Origin: Nitrospira sp.
GTDB lineage: Bacteria > Nitrospirota > Nitrospiria > Nitrospirales > Nitrospiraceae
Direction: 5' to 3'
DNA: 64,000 bases
Assembly: GCA_036984305.1 (NCBI GenBank)
Contig: BQWY01000001.1
Span: forward strand, 620,001 to 684,000
Below are positions 1-9,246 of this stretch, piece by piece; the stretch's first letter is position 1, and every line of letters starts with the position of its first letter. The notes beneath the pieces were generated by a model. The model was not told the DNA's origin. It made no database searches and was given only the letters and a program-made list of their open reading frames with translations. Made by a program: the position numbers and the translations under genes.

Positions 1-345
1 TCGAATGCGATCAAATATTCCTCTCCAGGGAAAGAGATCCGCATCATGCTTCGAACGGAGCTGGGCTCGGTCGTTTGCGGGGTTGAAGACCAAGGCCCAG
101 GTTTGAGTCCAGAGGATCAGGCCAAGCTCTTTCAGCGAGGAGTCACGCTCTCCAGCGTCCCAACCGGCGGCGAGCCTCAGTCCGGTTACGGCCTCGCGGT
201 TGCAAAAGAATTAATGGACCAGCTGGGTGGATCGATCTGGTGCGAAAGCGCATTGGGAGAAGGGGCGCGATTCTTGATACGCTTGCCATATCATCAGGAG
301 GCCGCGGTGGTGGTACCGACCACTCCGGTCGAATCGAAACAATAG
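1..345 (+). CDS. Sensor histidine kinase, C-terminal fragment
   Basis: The reading frame is open from base 1, so the gene starts outside the window and only the last 114 codons are present. They form the ATP-binding (HATPase_c) part of a histidine kinase. The N-box SNAIKYS is at residues 1-7 of the fragment, the G1 box reads DQGPG, an F-box-like LFQRG follows, and the G2 box reads GYGLAVAKEL. The domain binds ATP and phosphorylates a His lying upstream of the window. A short tail of about 20 residues follows the last strand, and no receiver domain is attached. The sensed signal cannot be told. An internal ATG at 46 is unlikely to be the start because the N-box lies upstream of it. Confidence 0.85.
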   Translation, partial: SNAIKYSSPGKEIRIMLRTELGSVVCGVEDQGPGLSPEDQAKLFQRGVTLSSVPTGGEPQSGYGLAVAKELMDQLGGSIWCESALGEGARFLIRLPYHQEAAVVVPTTPVESKQ

Positions 346-542
346 GCGAATGCCTCCGGGTGTCTCATTCGTCCTTCGCGATTGATCCCGCTATTTTGAC
401 TGTTTGTACCAGACGCCTTCATCGGGACGTCCGGCCATCCCTTGAAGTCGGATGAGACGGTGGACCCCTTCACAATTCATTCGGTCTACCGGGATACCCG
501 ACGCCTACTCAGTGTAAAGGCCTGCAACCGCCCAGATCGTAG

Positions 543-571
543 TTGCTCCCAAGTCATTGAAAACCTATGGT
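543..571 (+). promoter_or_regulatory. Possible sigma-70-like promoter of uvrA
   Basis: TTGCTC at 543-548 and TATGGT at 566-571 are separated by 17 bases and lie about 60 bases before the uvrA ATG. The -10 box is weak, so this is a suggestion only. No SOS-box-like palindrome was recognised nearby. Confidence 0.3.
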
Positions 572-633
572 ATAGTCCGATCGCGCATGCCAACTGCGGG
601 AGGCAGTGATCCACCGCGGGCGTGTCATAACCC

Positions 634-3144
634 ATGGGCAACAGCATCGTCATCAAGGGCGCGCGCGAGCACAATCTGAAGAATCTCGACGTCGAGATTC
701 CGCGGGATAAGCTCGTCGTCATGACCGGCTTAAGCGGATCCGGCAAATCGTCACTCGCCTTCGATACGATCTATGCCGAGGGGCAGCGTCGCTATGTGGA
801 GTCGCTGTCGGCCTATGCGCGGCAATTCCTCGAGCAGATGGGCAAGCCCGACGTCGACTCGATCGAGGGACTTTCTCCCGCCATCTCCATTGAACAGAAG
901 AGCACCAGCCATAATCCTCGATCCACCGTCGGCACCGTCACGGAAATCTATGATTATCTCCGGCTGCTGTTCGCACGCATTGGTCACCCGTTCTGTCATA
1001 GCTGTGGCGAGGAAATCACTGCGCAGACCGTCCAGCAAATTGTCGACACGATTCAGCAGCTCCCGGATGGGACCAAGGCGCACATTCTTGCCCCGATCGT
1101 GCGCGGCCGCAAAGGTGAGTATCGAAAGGAGCTGCTCGACATGCGGCGGGCCGGGTACGTGCGGGCGCGGGTCGATGGGCGTGTGGTCGATCTCGGTGAC
1201 GACATCAGTCTCGACAAACAGAAGAAGCATACCATTGAAGTCATTGTCGATCGTGTGGTGATGAAGCGCGATCAGGCGATGTCCCGTCGGCTGGCGGATT
1301 CAGTGGAGACCGCCCTGAAACTGGGCGGCGGTCTCGTGGCCGTGCTCACCGACGATGACGAGCCCCGGATCTACAGCGAGAAGCTGGCCTGTATCAAATG
1401 TGGCGTGAGCTATCCGGAAATCACGCCGCGCATCTTCTCCTTCAACAGTCCGCACGGAGCCTGCCCCGCTTGTGACGGCATCGGTTATGCCATGCCGCCG
1501 GACAGTTCGGAGGACGAGGATTTGACACTCCTTGAGCGTTGCGCGACATGTCAGGGTTCGCGCCTCAGGCCCGAGAGTCTCTCCATTAAAGTCCATTGCC
1601 GCAGCATTGCGGAGGTCACGCAGCTGTCCGTACGGGCCTCGGCGGACTTCTTTCGCACGCTCAAACTCTCTGAACGGGAACAGCTCATCGCCCATCGGAT
1701 CTTGAAGGAAATCCGGGAACGGCTGGGCTTTCTCGTCAACGTCGGGCTCGATTACCTGACGCTCGACCGCGCCGCAACCACGCTCTCCGGCGGAGAAGGT
1801 CAGCGCATTCGTCTGGCGACCCAGATCGGATCTGGTCTGGTCGGTGTGCTGTATATTTTGGATGAGCCATCCATTGGATTGCATCAACGCGATAACCGCC
1901 GGTTGCTGCAGACGCTCCTGCGCCTGCGTGATTTGGGGAATACGGTCGTGGTGGTGGAGCACGACACTGAGACGATGCTGGCCGCGGACCATATCCTCGA
2001 TCTGGGGCCTGGCGCCGGAGCCCATGGCGGCCAATTGGTTGCGCAGGGTACGCCGACTCAAATCATGGGGAACGCCGAGTCCTTGACCGGCCGGTATCTG
2101 AAGGGAATCGAGTCCGTCAGTTTGCCCACCCGGACGAGATCACCCAGGGGATTCCTGACCGTGGCCGGTGCGACGAAGCACAACCTGAAAAACATTACGG
2201 CGCGCGTGCCGCTCGGCCTGTTCATCTGCGTGACCGGCGTGTCGGGCTCGGGCAAGAGCACCTTGGTCCTCGAAGTGCTCTTCCATTCCCTGTGGCAGAT
2301 GCTCAATGAGAAGAAGCCGCGGATCGATGGATGCAAGCAGCTTCAAGGCGTCGAGGCTCTCGACAAGGTCATCGACATCGACCAGTCTCCGATCGGCCGC
2401 ACGCCGAGGAGTAATCCGGCCACCTATACCGGGCTCTTCACGTTCATTCGCGACCTCTTCGCGCAGTTGCCAGAATCGCGGGTGCGCGGATACAAGCCGG
2501 GCCGCTATAGCTTTAACGTGAAAGGCGGTCGCTGCGAAGCCTGTGAAGGGGATGGCTTGATCAAAATCGAAATGCACTTTCTGCCGGACGTGTATGTGAC
2601 CTGCGAAGTGTGCAAGGGACAGCGGTACAACCGCGAAACGCTCGACGTGCTGTACAAAGGCAAGAGCATCGCCGACATCCTCAACATGACGGTCGATGAA
2701 GCGCTGGTCTTCTTCGACGCCGTTCCATTCATCAAGGCCAAGCTGCAGACGCTGCACGACGTGGGTCTGCACTACATTCGACTTGGACAGTCCGCCACCA
2801 CGCTCTCCGGTGGCGAGGCCCAACGCGTGAAACTGTCCCGTGAATTGTCGAAGCGGGCGACCGGGCGGACGCTCTACATCCTCGATGAGCCTACGACCGG
2901 TCTGCACTTCGCCGACATTCAGCGGCTGCTGGACGTGCTGGATCGGTTGGTGGAAGCAGGGAATACGGTCTTGGTCATCGAACACAACTTGGACATGATC
3001 AGGAACGCCGACTGGATCATCGATCTGGGGCCCGAGGGAGGCGACCGCGGGGGTAAGGTGGTGGCGGAAGGGACGCCGAAGGAGATCGCGCGGGTGAAGG
3101 AGTCGTATACAGGGCAAGTGTTGAAAGAAGCGGGAGTGGGCTGA
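634..3144 (+). CDS. uvrA: UvrA excinuclease ABC subunit A, short form
   Basis: Damage-recognition ATPase of nucleotide excision repair, acting as a dimer with UvrB. It has 836 residues where about 940 is usual. Two ABC modules are complete: Walker [10 protein letters not shown] at 32-40 and GVSGSGKST near 535, signature TLSGGEGQR near 383 and TLSGGEAQR near 722, and Walker [11 protein letters not shown] and [10 protein letters not shown]. The zinc finger C253-C256-C277-C280 is kept, as is the second CEAC...CEVC zinc module. About 100 residues between C280 and the conserved CATCQGSRL are missing; in well-studied UvrA this stretch is the insertion domain. The joint is a short acidic linker (SSEDEDL). 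The ATG at 634 is preferred because the nearby GTG at 622 runs into a stop. uvrC is also in the window (28.2 kb), but uvrB is not. Confidence 0.95.
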   Translation: MGNSIVIKGAREHNLKNLDVEIPRDKLVVMTGLSGSGKSSLAFDTIYAEGQRRYVESLSAYARQFLEQMGKPDVDSIEGLSPAISIEQKSTSHNPRSTVGTVTEIYDYLRLLFARIGHPFCHSCGEEITAQTVQQIVDTIQQLPDGTKAHILAPIVRGRKGEYRKELLDMRRAGYVRARVDGRVVDLGDDISLDKQKKHTIEVIVDRVVMKRDQAMSRRLADSVETALKLGGGLVAVLTDDDEPRIYSEKLACIKCGVSYPEITPRIFSFNSPHGACPACDGIGYAMPPDSSEDEDLTLLERCATCQGSRLRPESLSIKVHCRSIAEVTQLSVRASADFFRTLKLSEREQLIAHRILKEIRERLGFLVNVGLDYLTLDRAATTLSGGEGQRIRLATQIGSGLVGVLYILDEPSIGLHQRDNRRLLQTLLRLRDLGNTVVVVEHDTETMLAADHILDLGPGAGAHGGQLVAQGTPTQIMGNAESLTGRYLKGIESVSLPTRTRSPRGFLTVAGATKHNLKNITARVPLGLFICVTGVSGSGKSTLVLEVLFHSLWQMLNEKKPRIDGCKQLQGVEALDKVIDIDQSPIGRTPRSNPATYTGLFTFIRDLFAQLPESRVRGYKPGRYSFNVKGGRCEACEGDGLIKIEMHFLPDVYVTCEVCKGQRYNRETLDVLYKGKSIADILNMTVDEALVFFDAVPFIKAKLQTLHDVGLHYIRLGQSATTLSGGEAQRVKLSRELSKRATGRTLYILDEPTTGLHFADIQRLLDVLDRLVEAGNTVLVIEHNLDMIRNADWIIDLGPEGGDRGGKVVAEGTPKEIARVKESYTGQVLKEAGVG

Positions 3145-3519
3145 AGCGGATGGCGGGTGGTGAAGGGCGAGCAGCTTCGGGTTCGTCGTGATGCGATCTT
3201 GCTGGACGACTATCGGTGTGCTCGCTGTTGGCTGCGGGCCTTGTCGGATTGACGGAACGGTACCGCAGCACCCCCTTCAGCTTTTCGTGGGCAGTCTACG
3301 CCACGGCGAATCCTCCACGCTCATCCCTTCCACCCGCGGGATAGGGAAGCGGTAGGAGTGGTGACTGAGGGCGCCGACGGCCCTCAGCCAAACTGTTCAG
3401 GAAGATCTTACGGTAGTGCTCTGTTACCGCGGAAACCCCCTGTACCTATACCTAGATCTCCCAGTCGCCTCACGGGATGATTTGACCGAGGTTGCTTAAC
3501 GCGGGGTTTGTTGATCGCG
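3145..3519. other. Noncoding spacer with one perfect hairpin
   Basis: No convincing gene is present. An 8-bp perfect stem with a 7-base loop (CTGAGGGC / GCCCTCAG, 3365-3387) lies 220 bases after uvrA. It has no T-tract, so it is at best a weak or Rho-type end signal. Base composition drops toward the HNH gene that follows. Confidence 0.4.
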
Positions 3520-4494
3520 ATGTTCGAATGTATCTATTGCCTGGAACGCAAACCTGCCTCAGAGTACAAGAAGGCTGAACACGTTATCCCCCAATCGTTC
3601 GGAAAATTCGAGCACAATCTAACACTTCAGTATCTTGTTTGCGATAAGTGCAATCAGTTCTTCGGCGACGTTCTAGAACTTGCTCTTGCTCGCGATACCT
3701 TGGAAGGACAAGCCCGAGTAAACCATAGAATTAAGAAAGCCGAGGAATTCAGGTCTCCTGGTCCATCGAGCAGACTCCAGTACACGATTGCAGAAGGTCG
3801 CTTCAAAGGTGCATTGGCATTCCTGGGCTATGATGAGGCCAATGGCAATCTCACGATTCAGCCCGTTCCTCAGGTGGGGTTTCGTCGAAAGGACTCAGGC
3901 GAGCACCGGTATTTCAGAGTTGACGACCTCCCGGACAAGGTCTCACTCGAAAAGGATGGATACGATCTCGAAGGTCACCAAAGTATCCGCATTGTCGGAA
4001 TCGAAATGGAGGCTGTAACACAGAAGCTTGCTGTGAAAGGAATCAAGTTCCGGTCCCATGCTGAAGTGAAGGATCAGACTTCCTCAATCCTCTGTCAGCT
4101 AGAAGGTTCAATCGATGACACAATTAGGCGAGGCGTAGCAAAGATCGCGTTTAATTATCTGGCTCGCTGGGAAGGAGGAGTCTTCGTGAGAAACTCATCG
4201 TTCGACCAGATACGGAAGTTCGTAAGGTACGGGGAAAAGGCGGCGTATCCGCTCGTTCGGATAGACCAGAAAGCAATCCTGGCGGATGAGGCACAATGGA
4301 GGAGACTGGGGCATCTCGTCACTGTTAATTGGTCGTCGGATGGCATTTCTATTGTTTCACAGATATCTCTCTTTAACTGGTTAACATATTCGGTTTCTTT
4401 GGCCAGAGATCACAAAGGAGAAAGGAGAAGCCTAACTCGGGGTCATTTTTTTAATATTGCCAATCGGGAGATACACGAACTGAGCGTGGAGTGA
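3520..4494 (+). CDS. HNH endonuclease-family protein
   Basis: A 324-residue protein whose N-terminus is a zinc-supported HNH module. It runs CIYC, then AEHVIPQSFG (first His and metal-site region), then VCDKCNQFFGD (second Cys pair and the Asn-containing helix). This is the usual layout of stand-alone HNH nucleases that nick or cut DNA. The remaining 250 residues match nothing I recognise and may give specificity. ATG 3520 is preferred over the in-frame TTG at 3508, and neither has a clear ribosome site. The gene is visibly richer in A+T than its neighbours and uses A/T-ending codons, suggesting recent transfer. No restriction, methylase or toxin partner is adjacent, so a defence role is only a guess. 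Confidence 0.8.
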   Translation: MFECIYCLERKPASEYKKAEHVIPQSFGKFEHNLTLQYLVCDKCNQFFGDVLELALARDTLEGQARVNHRIKKAEEFRSPGPSSRLQYTIAEGRFKGALAFLGYDEANGNLTIQPVPQVGFRRKDSGEHRYFRVDDLPDKVSLEKDGYDLEGHQSIRIVGIEMEAVTQKLAVKGIKFRSHAEVKDQTSSILCQLEGSIDDTIRRGVAKIAFNYLARWEGGVFVRNSSFDQIRKFVRYGEKAAYPLVRIDQKAILADEAQWRRLGHLVTVNWSSDGISIVSQISLFNWLTYSVSLARDHKGERRSLTRGHFFNIANREIHELSVE

Positions 4495-4554
4495 ATGGGT
4501 TGCTAATAGGTGATCTGTCGATTTCAAAAACTATTCCCGTCCAGAGGTTAATTC

Positions 4555-4884
4555 ATGCAGACGATAGCCCTGTTGACGATCTCGAATGTGTTCATGACGT
4601 TGGCCTGGTATGGGCATCTCAAGTTCAAAGAATACCCGCTCCTCACCGTCATCCTCGTGAGTTGGGGCATTGCCTTCGTTGAGTACTGTTTCCAGGTTCC
4701 GGCCAATCGAATCGGGCATGCGCAGTTCACAGCCGCCCAACTTAAGACGATGCAGGAAGTGATCACACTAACGGTGTTTTCCGTCTTCTCCGTGGTGTAC
4801 CTCAAAGAGGCGCTGAAGTGGAATTATGCGGTGGGATTTCTCCTCATTGTCGCGGCCGTGTTCGTTATTTTCAAAGAGTGGTGA
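4555..4884 (+). CDS. DUF486 small membrane protein (DMT-like)
   Basis: A 109-residue integral membrane protein with about four hydrophobic helices. The family signature is visible in TLAWYGHLK near the start and in VSWGIAFVEYCFQVPANRIG in the middle. The C-terminus is YAVGFLLIVAAVFVIFKEW. DUF486 proteins resemble half-size drug/metabolite transporters and probably work as dimers in the inner membrane; their substrate is unknown. An AGAGG ribosome site sits 8-9 bases before the ATG. It lies 60 bases after the HNH gene but has ordinary GC-rich codon use, so the two are probably not functionally linked. Confidence 0.88.
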   Translation: MQTIALLTISNVFMTLAWYGHLKFKEYPLLTVILVSWGIAFVEYCFQVPANRIGHAQFTAAQLKTMQEVITLTVFSVFSVVYLKEALKWNYAVGFLLIVAAVFVIFKEW

Positions 4885-5278
4885 CAAAGTCGTCGGGTTG
4901 GTCGTGTCCTCGCACACTCCCTGAGCATGACCCTTTCAGGTGCCCAGTGGCGCCTGTCGTTCTCTCTCCTTCCTCTGCTTCGTCGCCCGACCTTCTTCTC
5001 CCGGCAATGAACCGGGGTCTTGAACGTCGGAGATCTAGGCATCTTCCCAGGATCGTCAAAACAAGACTCGGGCGAAGATGGGCTGTGCCCCATCGTTCGG
5101 CGGTCCGAACGTAGTCCTCGTGACGTTCGACTGAGCCATTCGCACACGTGACGCACGTGACCAATTTAACGCGCATCCTGGACGCGGACGGGCGTTGGGC
5201 TTGTTGGGCTTTATGGCGGGAGTAGCCTTGCGATGGTGGGAAAAGGATCTAGGTCGATAACAAGAAAGGGGAGCTATC
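4885..5278. other. Noncoding spacer with two adjacent hairpins
   Basis: No gene is supported. Two stem-loops sit back to back: GATGGG/CCCATC at 5077-5094 and the perfect 7-bp CGTTCGG/CCGAACG with a 4-base loop at 5094-5111. They may end transcription from the DUF486 gene or be remnants of a repeat. No T-tract follows. Confidence 0.35.
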
Positions 5279-5671
5279 ATGCCAAACGCAAAGTTCTACG
5301 CGGGATTAGGGATCGTTCTGTCGTGTCTGCTGAGCGGACCGTTGGTGCATGCGGCGGACATGGAAGTGGAATTGGTAGACAAAGCTTGCTGGATCGAAAT
5401 CTTTGAGGATGACGAGTACGATGCCGACGACCCGCACGTCAAAATTACGGGGCCTGCCGAGTTTGCCACGATGGAAAACGTGAAAGGCAAAGATTGGAGC
5501 AATGATATCGAGAGCGTCATCGTCGGTTCCAATGCCAATGTCCTTGCCTATTCCGATAGGGATTTCAAGGGAACCGAGATCGCTTTCGTTCCGAATCAGC
5601 GGGTCAAGGATTTGTCGGACTTGAATATGAACAATGATATTGAATCGATGAAGATTCGATGCGGGGATTAA
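5279..5671 (+). CDS. Secreted beta/gamma-crystallin-like protein
   Basis: A 130-residue exported protein. The signal peptide runs to about residue 26 (LSGPLVHAA) and the mature chain begins with a strongly acidic stretch (EDDEYDADD, 43-51). The C-terminal 60 residues show two similar halves: WSNDIESVIV, then YSDRDFKGTEIAF, then NNDIESMKI. These resemble the N/D-N/D-x-x-S/T calcium-site motif and the YxxxxFxG motif of microbial beta/gamma-crystallins. Two Cys (37 and 128) could form a disulphide. A GGGGAG ribosome site precedes the ATG. A calcium-binding or envelope-protecting role is inferred from the fold only. Confidence 0.7.
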   Translation: MPNAKFYAGLGIVLSCLLSGPLVHAADMEVELVDKACWIEIFEDDEYDADDPHVKITGPAEFATMENVKGKDWSNDIESVIVGSNANVLAYSDRDFKGTEIAFVPNQRVKDLSDLNMNNDIESMKIRCGD

Positions 5672-5867
5672 ACGGGACCGACAAGGACATGACGTCCTGC
5701 CCGTAGAGACACGAAGACAACGTTCCTTCGGTCGATACGAGTGAGGGAGAGTGCTTGGTAGTCCGACTTAGGCCAACTCCGCATGCGTGCATGATTACGG
5801 GAGCAAGGATAATAGGCCGAAAAAGCGAAGCGGGGGCTACTCTCTTTCTTCTTCCAAGGAGGCTTCG

Positions 5868-6308
5868 ATGACAGCAACTCACGTTCGCCGGTTCAGTGTG
5901 ATGGTGGCCCTTGTTGCCTTCTCTCTGTTGAGCACGGCATGCAATACGACCAAGGCTACAATCGATACGACCGTCAAGTTTTTCTCGAGTACCTCGCCCA
6001 ACGAAATGTTCACCGAGGATGGCCTCGTGGTAGAGAGCCAAAAGGTGAATCTATTCGTCGGCGTTGGGTTTGATAGCTTGCAGCAAGACATCGCCAAGGG
6101 ACAAGGTGAATACCTCGTCTCCTTGGAGCGATTGCTGCGCATCTCTCCTCATCACCACGCTGAGTTCGCCGACTTCGCGCAGGAGCACTTCGGCACGTTG
6201 TTCACATCGGATTTCTCCACGGATCCAACGGCACATTTGGCGACCGTTGCCAGTCTGGAGCAAGCCTTGAGCAAAGACGGTCGATTGACAAAGTGGCGTC
6301 TGGACTAA
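5868..6308 (+). CDS. DUF3015-like lipoprotein
   Basis: A 146-residue lipoprotein. ATG 5868 is chosen over an upstream in-frame ATG at 5787 because a perfect AAGGAGG (5856-5862) sits five bases before it and the signal then fits: a hydrophobic core ending in LLSTAC, with the acylated Cys at residue 25. The rest contains FDSLQQDIAKGQGEYLVSLE. This resembles the D-I-A-x-G-x-G-E-x-L segment of DUF3015 proteins, while the glycine-rich first half of that family is absent. The function of DUF3015 is unknown. The protein is probably anchored to a membrane and faces the periplasm. It may be cotranscribed with the crystallin-like gene 200 bases upstream. Confidence 0.75.
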   Translation: MTATHVRRFSVMVALVAFSLLSTACNTTKATIDTTVKFFSSTSPNEMFTEDGLVVESQKVNLFVGVGFDSLQQDIAKGQGEYLVSLERLLRISPHHHAEFADFAQEHFGTLFTSDFSTDPTAHLATVASLEQALSKDGRLTKWRLD

Positions 6309-6708
6309 TCTGCGCCGCCTGGGGCGTCCGTCGAGATTGTGCCGTCGACATATGACGAGGCGGGTGTAAGCTGTGCGATTCGCCTCGTGGCAGTAGGAGG
6401 CTGGGTGCGGGTTATCTCGAGATCCGCACCAACCTTTCCCGTCAAGATCCCTCGTTATCTCCGCGGTGACTCGGCATCAGTCGCACCGCTGAGTGAGTCT
6501 CCTCCAACACATCGTCACGTCCCGAAACCATAATCCATCAAGGCGATCTCATTTCGGCTGCTTGCGTGCCGCACTCGCCCATCGAACGGCCGTCTCTTCG
6601 CGAACGGAGTTGTGGTATTCCCGTCGGAGTTGAAGGTCTACGGGGCCACGATTAGAATAGCCGACCTCTACGCACATCGTCGTAAATCAGCATGACGCGG
6701 AGGATCCC
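6309..6708. other. Noncoding spacer carrying the promoter of the ATPase gene
   Basis: No gene is supported; a 64-codon frame at 6339-6533 has no ribosome site and no recognisable content. The last 80 bases hold the promoter listed separately. Confidence 0.45.
6630..6658 (+). promoter_or_regulatory. Sigma-70-like promoter of the HerA-like ATPase gene
   Basis: TTGAAG at 6630-6635 and TAGAAT at 6653-6658 are 17 bases apart. The predicted start near 6665 gives a leader of about 45 bases with GGAGG before ATG 6709. Confidence 0.5.
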
Positions 6709-9246
6709 ATGCCCAAGGCGAAGTCCACCGGCAAGTCTGCGAAGCCAGTGAGGCCCGCAAAGGCGGCCTTGACCGTGCCCACGAGCCCTCCGACCGCAGA
6801 GGATTTTGAGAAGCTTGGTGTGTTCTACCTGGGGCGGCCGTACGACCTGGCAGCCAAGGCTCCCAAGCCCGGCTGGTTGCTCTACGATTCAAAGGATCTC
6901 GTGACCCACGCCGTCTGTGTGGGAATGACCGGCAGTGGCAAAACCGGGCTATGCCTAGCTCTTCTCGAGGAAGCGGCGATTGATGGTATTCCGGCGATTA
7001 TCATCGATCCGAAAGGGGACCTGTCCAACTTACTCCTGACGTTTCCCGAATTGCGAGCTGAAGACTTTCTGTCCTGGATCAACGAAGACGATGCGCGTAG
7101 GAAGGGGTTGGCGCCAGCCGAGTACGCCGCAACGCAAGCGTCCATGTGGAAAGCCGGGTTGGCGCAATGGGGGCAGGACGGGGCTCGGATTGCCCGTCTC
7201 CGGGAGGCGGCTGAGTTCACCGTCTATACTCCTGGTAGCGGCGCGGGGTTGCCGGTCTCGATCGTCAAGTCGTTCGCCGTTCCGGATGCGCAGATTCTGG
7301 ACGATGCCGAACTGTTCCGGGACCGGATCGCGACGACGGCAACGAGCCTGTTGGGGTTATTGGGGATTGCGACGGATCCCATCAAAAGCCGCGAACACAT
7401 TCTTCTTTGCACCATCCTCGATGCGGCCTGGACGAAGGGACAGGACCTCGATCTGGGGGCATTGATCCATCAGATCCAAACGCCGCCCGTGTCGAGGGTC
7501 GGCGTCATGGACCTTGAATCGTTCTATCCTTCTAAAGAGCGATTCGAGTTGGCCATGCAGTTGAACAATCTGCTTGCGGCGCCGGGATTTGCCTCGTGGT
7601 TGGAAGGGGAGCCGCTGGACATTCAATCGCTGCTGTACGCCCCGACCGGAAAACCGCGGCACTCCATTTTTTCCATTGCCCACCTTAATGATGCGGAACG
7701 CATGTTTTTTGTCTCTCTCCTCTTGAATCACATGTTGGGTTGGGTGCGGGCCCAGTCGGGCACGACAACTCTGCGGGCGCTCCTCTACATGGACGAAATT
7801 TTCGGATATCTCCCGCCGGTGGCCAATCCTCCGTCTAAAGGGCCTCTGCTCACGCTGTTGAAACAGGCCCGTGCATTCGGGGTCGGCATGGTTCTAGCGA
7901 CGCAGAATCCCGTCGACTTGGACTATAAGGGCCTGGCCAATGCCGGAACCTGGTTCATCGGGCGCCTCCAGACGGAGCGCGACAAGGCGCGCGTGCTTGA
8001 AGGATTGGAAGGGGCATCAGCCAGCGCCGGGAAGAGGTTCGACCGTCAGACAATGGAGGCGACACTCGCGGGGCTCGGCAATCGCATTTTCCTCATGAAC
8101 AATGTGCACGAAGACGAGCCGGTGATTTTTGAAACGCGTTGGGTGATGTCTTATTTGCGAGGGCCGTTGACGCGCACACAAATCAAGACGTTGATGGACC
8201 CCATCAGAAGCCACGCGTCACGCGTCACGTGTCACGCGGGGGCAGAGGATCAATCCGGTTCACTACGATTGACGATTGACGAATTACGAATGACGAACAC
8301 TCGGCCGGTTCTGCCGCCGGACGTTCCACAGGTGTTCCTGCCGCTGCGCGGGGGGAAGGGTGCGAATGGCCAGGTCGTGTACCACCCGGCGTTGATGGGG
8401 ATCGCTCAGATCCGCTTCATCGATACGAAGCAGGGGGTCCGGTCGACACAGGATGTCACACACCTGACTGATCTCTCCAAAGAGGTCGTTGCCGTCGAAT
8501 GGGATCGTGCCAAGCAGGCGTCGGTCTTCCGCGAGGACTTGGAGCGTGTCCCCGAGGATGGCGCACAGTTCATGGAAGCGAGCAGCCTGGCGAGCCAGTC
8601 TAAGCATTACGATGCCTGGAAGAAGGACTACGTCAATTGGCTCTATCGAACGGCTACGGTCGATCTGCTCCGGAGCCCGTCGTCCGGAGTCCTGTCTGCG
8701 CCAGGCGAGTCGGAACGAGACTTTCGTGTTCGGCTTCAACAACTGGCGCGCGAGCGGCGGGATCGAACCGTGGAAAAGCTCCGGCAGAAGTACGCCTCGA
8801 AAATAGCGACGCTCCAAGATCGGATTCGGCGAGCCGAACAGGCCGTGGAGCGCGAGAAAGATCAGGCGACCCAAAGCGGATTTCAGGCAGCGCTGTCCGT
8901 TGGAGCCACGATCCTTGGAGCTTTCATGGGACGCAAGACGTTGTCGCGCACGACCCTCGGGAAGGCCGCGACCGCGCTGGGAAAAGCCGGGCGAACCGTC
9001 AAGGAGACCAAGGACATTGGGATGGCGGAGGAGAATGTCGTGGCGCTACGACAACGATTGGCCGAACTTGAGGCTCAGTTCAAAGCGGAGGCCGACCCCA
9101 CACCTGCCGTGGATACTCTCGCGGAGCCACTTGATACCGTCGCGCTCCGCCCGATGAAGAGCAATATTGCGGTGAAGACCGTTACGTTGGCTTGGCTGCC
9201 GTATCGACAGGAGGCCGATGGGACGCAGATGCCTGCATGGGGCTAG
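6709..9246 (+). CDS. HerA/VirB4-like ATPase (DUF87-type)
   Basis: An 845-residue cytosolic P-loop ATPase of the FtsK-HerA superfamily. Walker A is GMTGSGKTG near residue 74, followed by IIIDPKGDLSNLL. The Walker B equivalent is ALLYMDEIFGYLPP, followed by LKQARAFGVGMVLATQNPVDLD (sensor region). From about residue 660 the chain is a charged coiled coil (RERRDRTVEKLR onward), then a small Gly/Ala patch, then a second coil. Relatives pump or thread DNA or protein, but the partner here is unknown; no NurA nuclease or conjugation gene is adjacent. Residues 499-532 are encoded by a dispersed repeat inserted in frame. The ribosome site is GGAGG, 7 bases before the ATG. The 3' end overlaps the convergent patatin gene by 65 bases. 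Confidence 0.85.
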   Translation: MPKAKSTGKSAKPVRPAKAALTVPTSPPTAEDFEKLGVFYLGRPYDLAAKAPKPGWLLYDSKDLVTHAVCVGMTGSGKTGLCLALLEEAAIDGIPAIIIDPKGDLSNLLLTFPELRAEDFLSWINEDDARRKGLAPAEYAATQASMWKAGLAQWGQDGARIARLREAAEFTVYTPGSGAGLPVSIVKSFAVPDAQILDDAELFRDRIATTATSLLGLLGIATDPIKSREHILLCTILDAAWTKGQDLDLGALIHQIQTPPVSRVGVMDLESFYPSKERFELAMQLNNLLAAPGFASWLEGEPLDIQSLLYAPTGKPRHSIFSIAHLNDAERMFFVSLLLNHMLGWVRAQSGTTTLRALLYMDEIFGYLPPVANPPSKGPLLTLLKQARAFGVGMVLATQNPVDLDYKGLANAGTWFIGRLQTERDKARVLEGLEGASASAGKRFDRQTMEATLAGLGNRIFLMNNVHEDEPVIFETRWVMSYLRGPLTRTQIKTLMDPIRSHASRVTCHAGAEDQSGSLRLTIDELRMTNTRPVLPPDVPQVFLPLRGGKGANGQVVYHPALMGIAQIRFIDTKQGVRSTQDVTHLTDLSKEVVAVEWDRAKQASVFREDLERVPEDGAQFMEASSLASQSKHYDAWKKDYVNWLYRTATVDLLRSPSSGVLSAPGESERDFRVRLQQLARERRDRTVEKLRQKYASKIATLQDRIRRAEQAVEREKDQATQSGFQAALSVGATILGAFMGRKTLSRTTLGKAATALGKAGRTVKETKDIGMAEENVVALRQRLAELEAQFKAEADPTPAVDTLAEPLDTVALRPMKSNIAVKTVTLAWLPYRQEADGTQMPAWG
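8208..8298 (+). repeat. Dispersed inverted-repeat element, copy inside a coding sequence
   Basis: The left arm is built of CACGCGTCACGCGTCACGTG units (8210-8236). The right arm is built of ATTGACGATTGACGAATTACG plus AATGACGAA (8268-8298), with about 30 bases between them. The same two-arm layout occurs at 35.96, 47.68, 48.31 and 50.16 kb in spacers. Here it is read through in frame and adds about 30 residues, including LTIDELRMTN, to the ATPase. Confidence 0.7.

Noticed and set aside
6339-6533. A 64-codon frame between the DUF3015-like and ATPase genes
   Set aside because: No ribosome site, signal or recognisable sequence.
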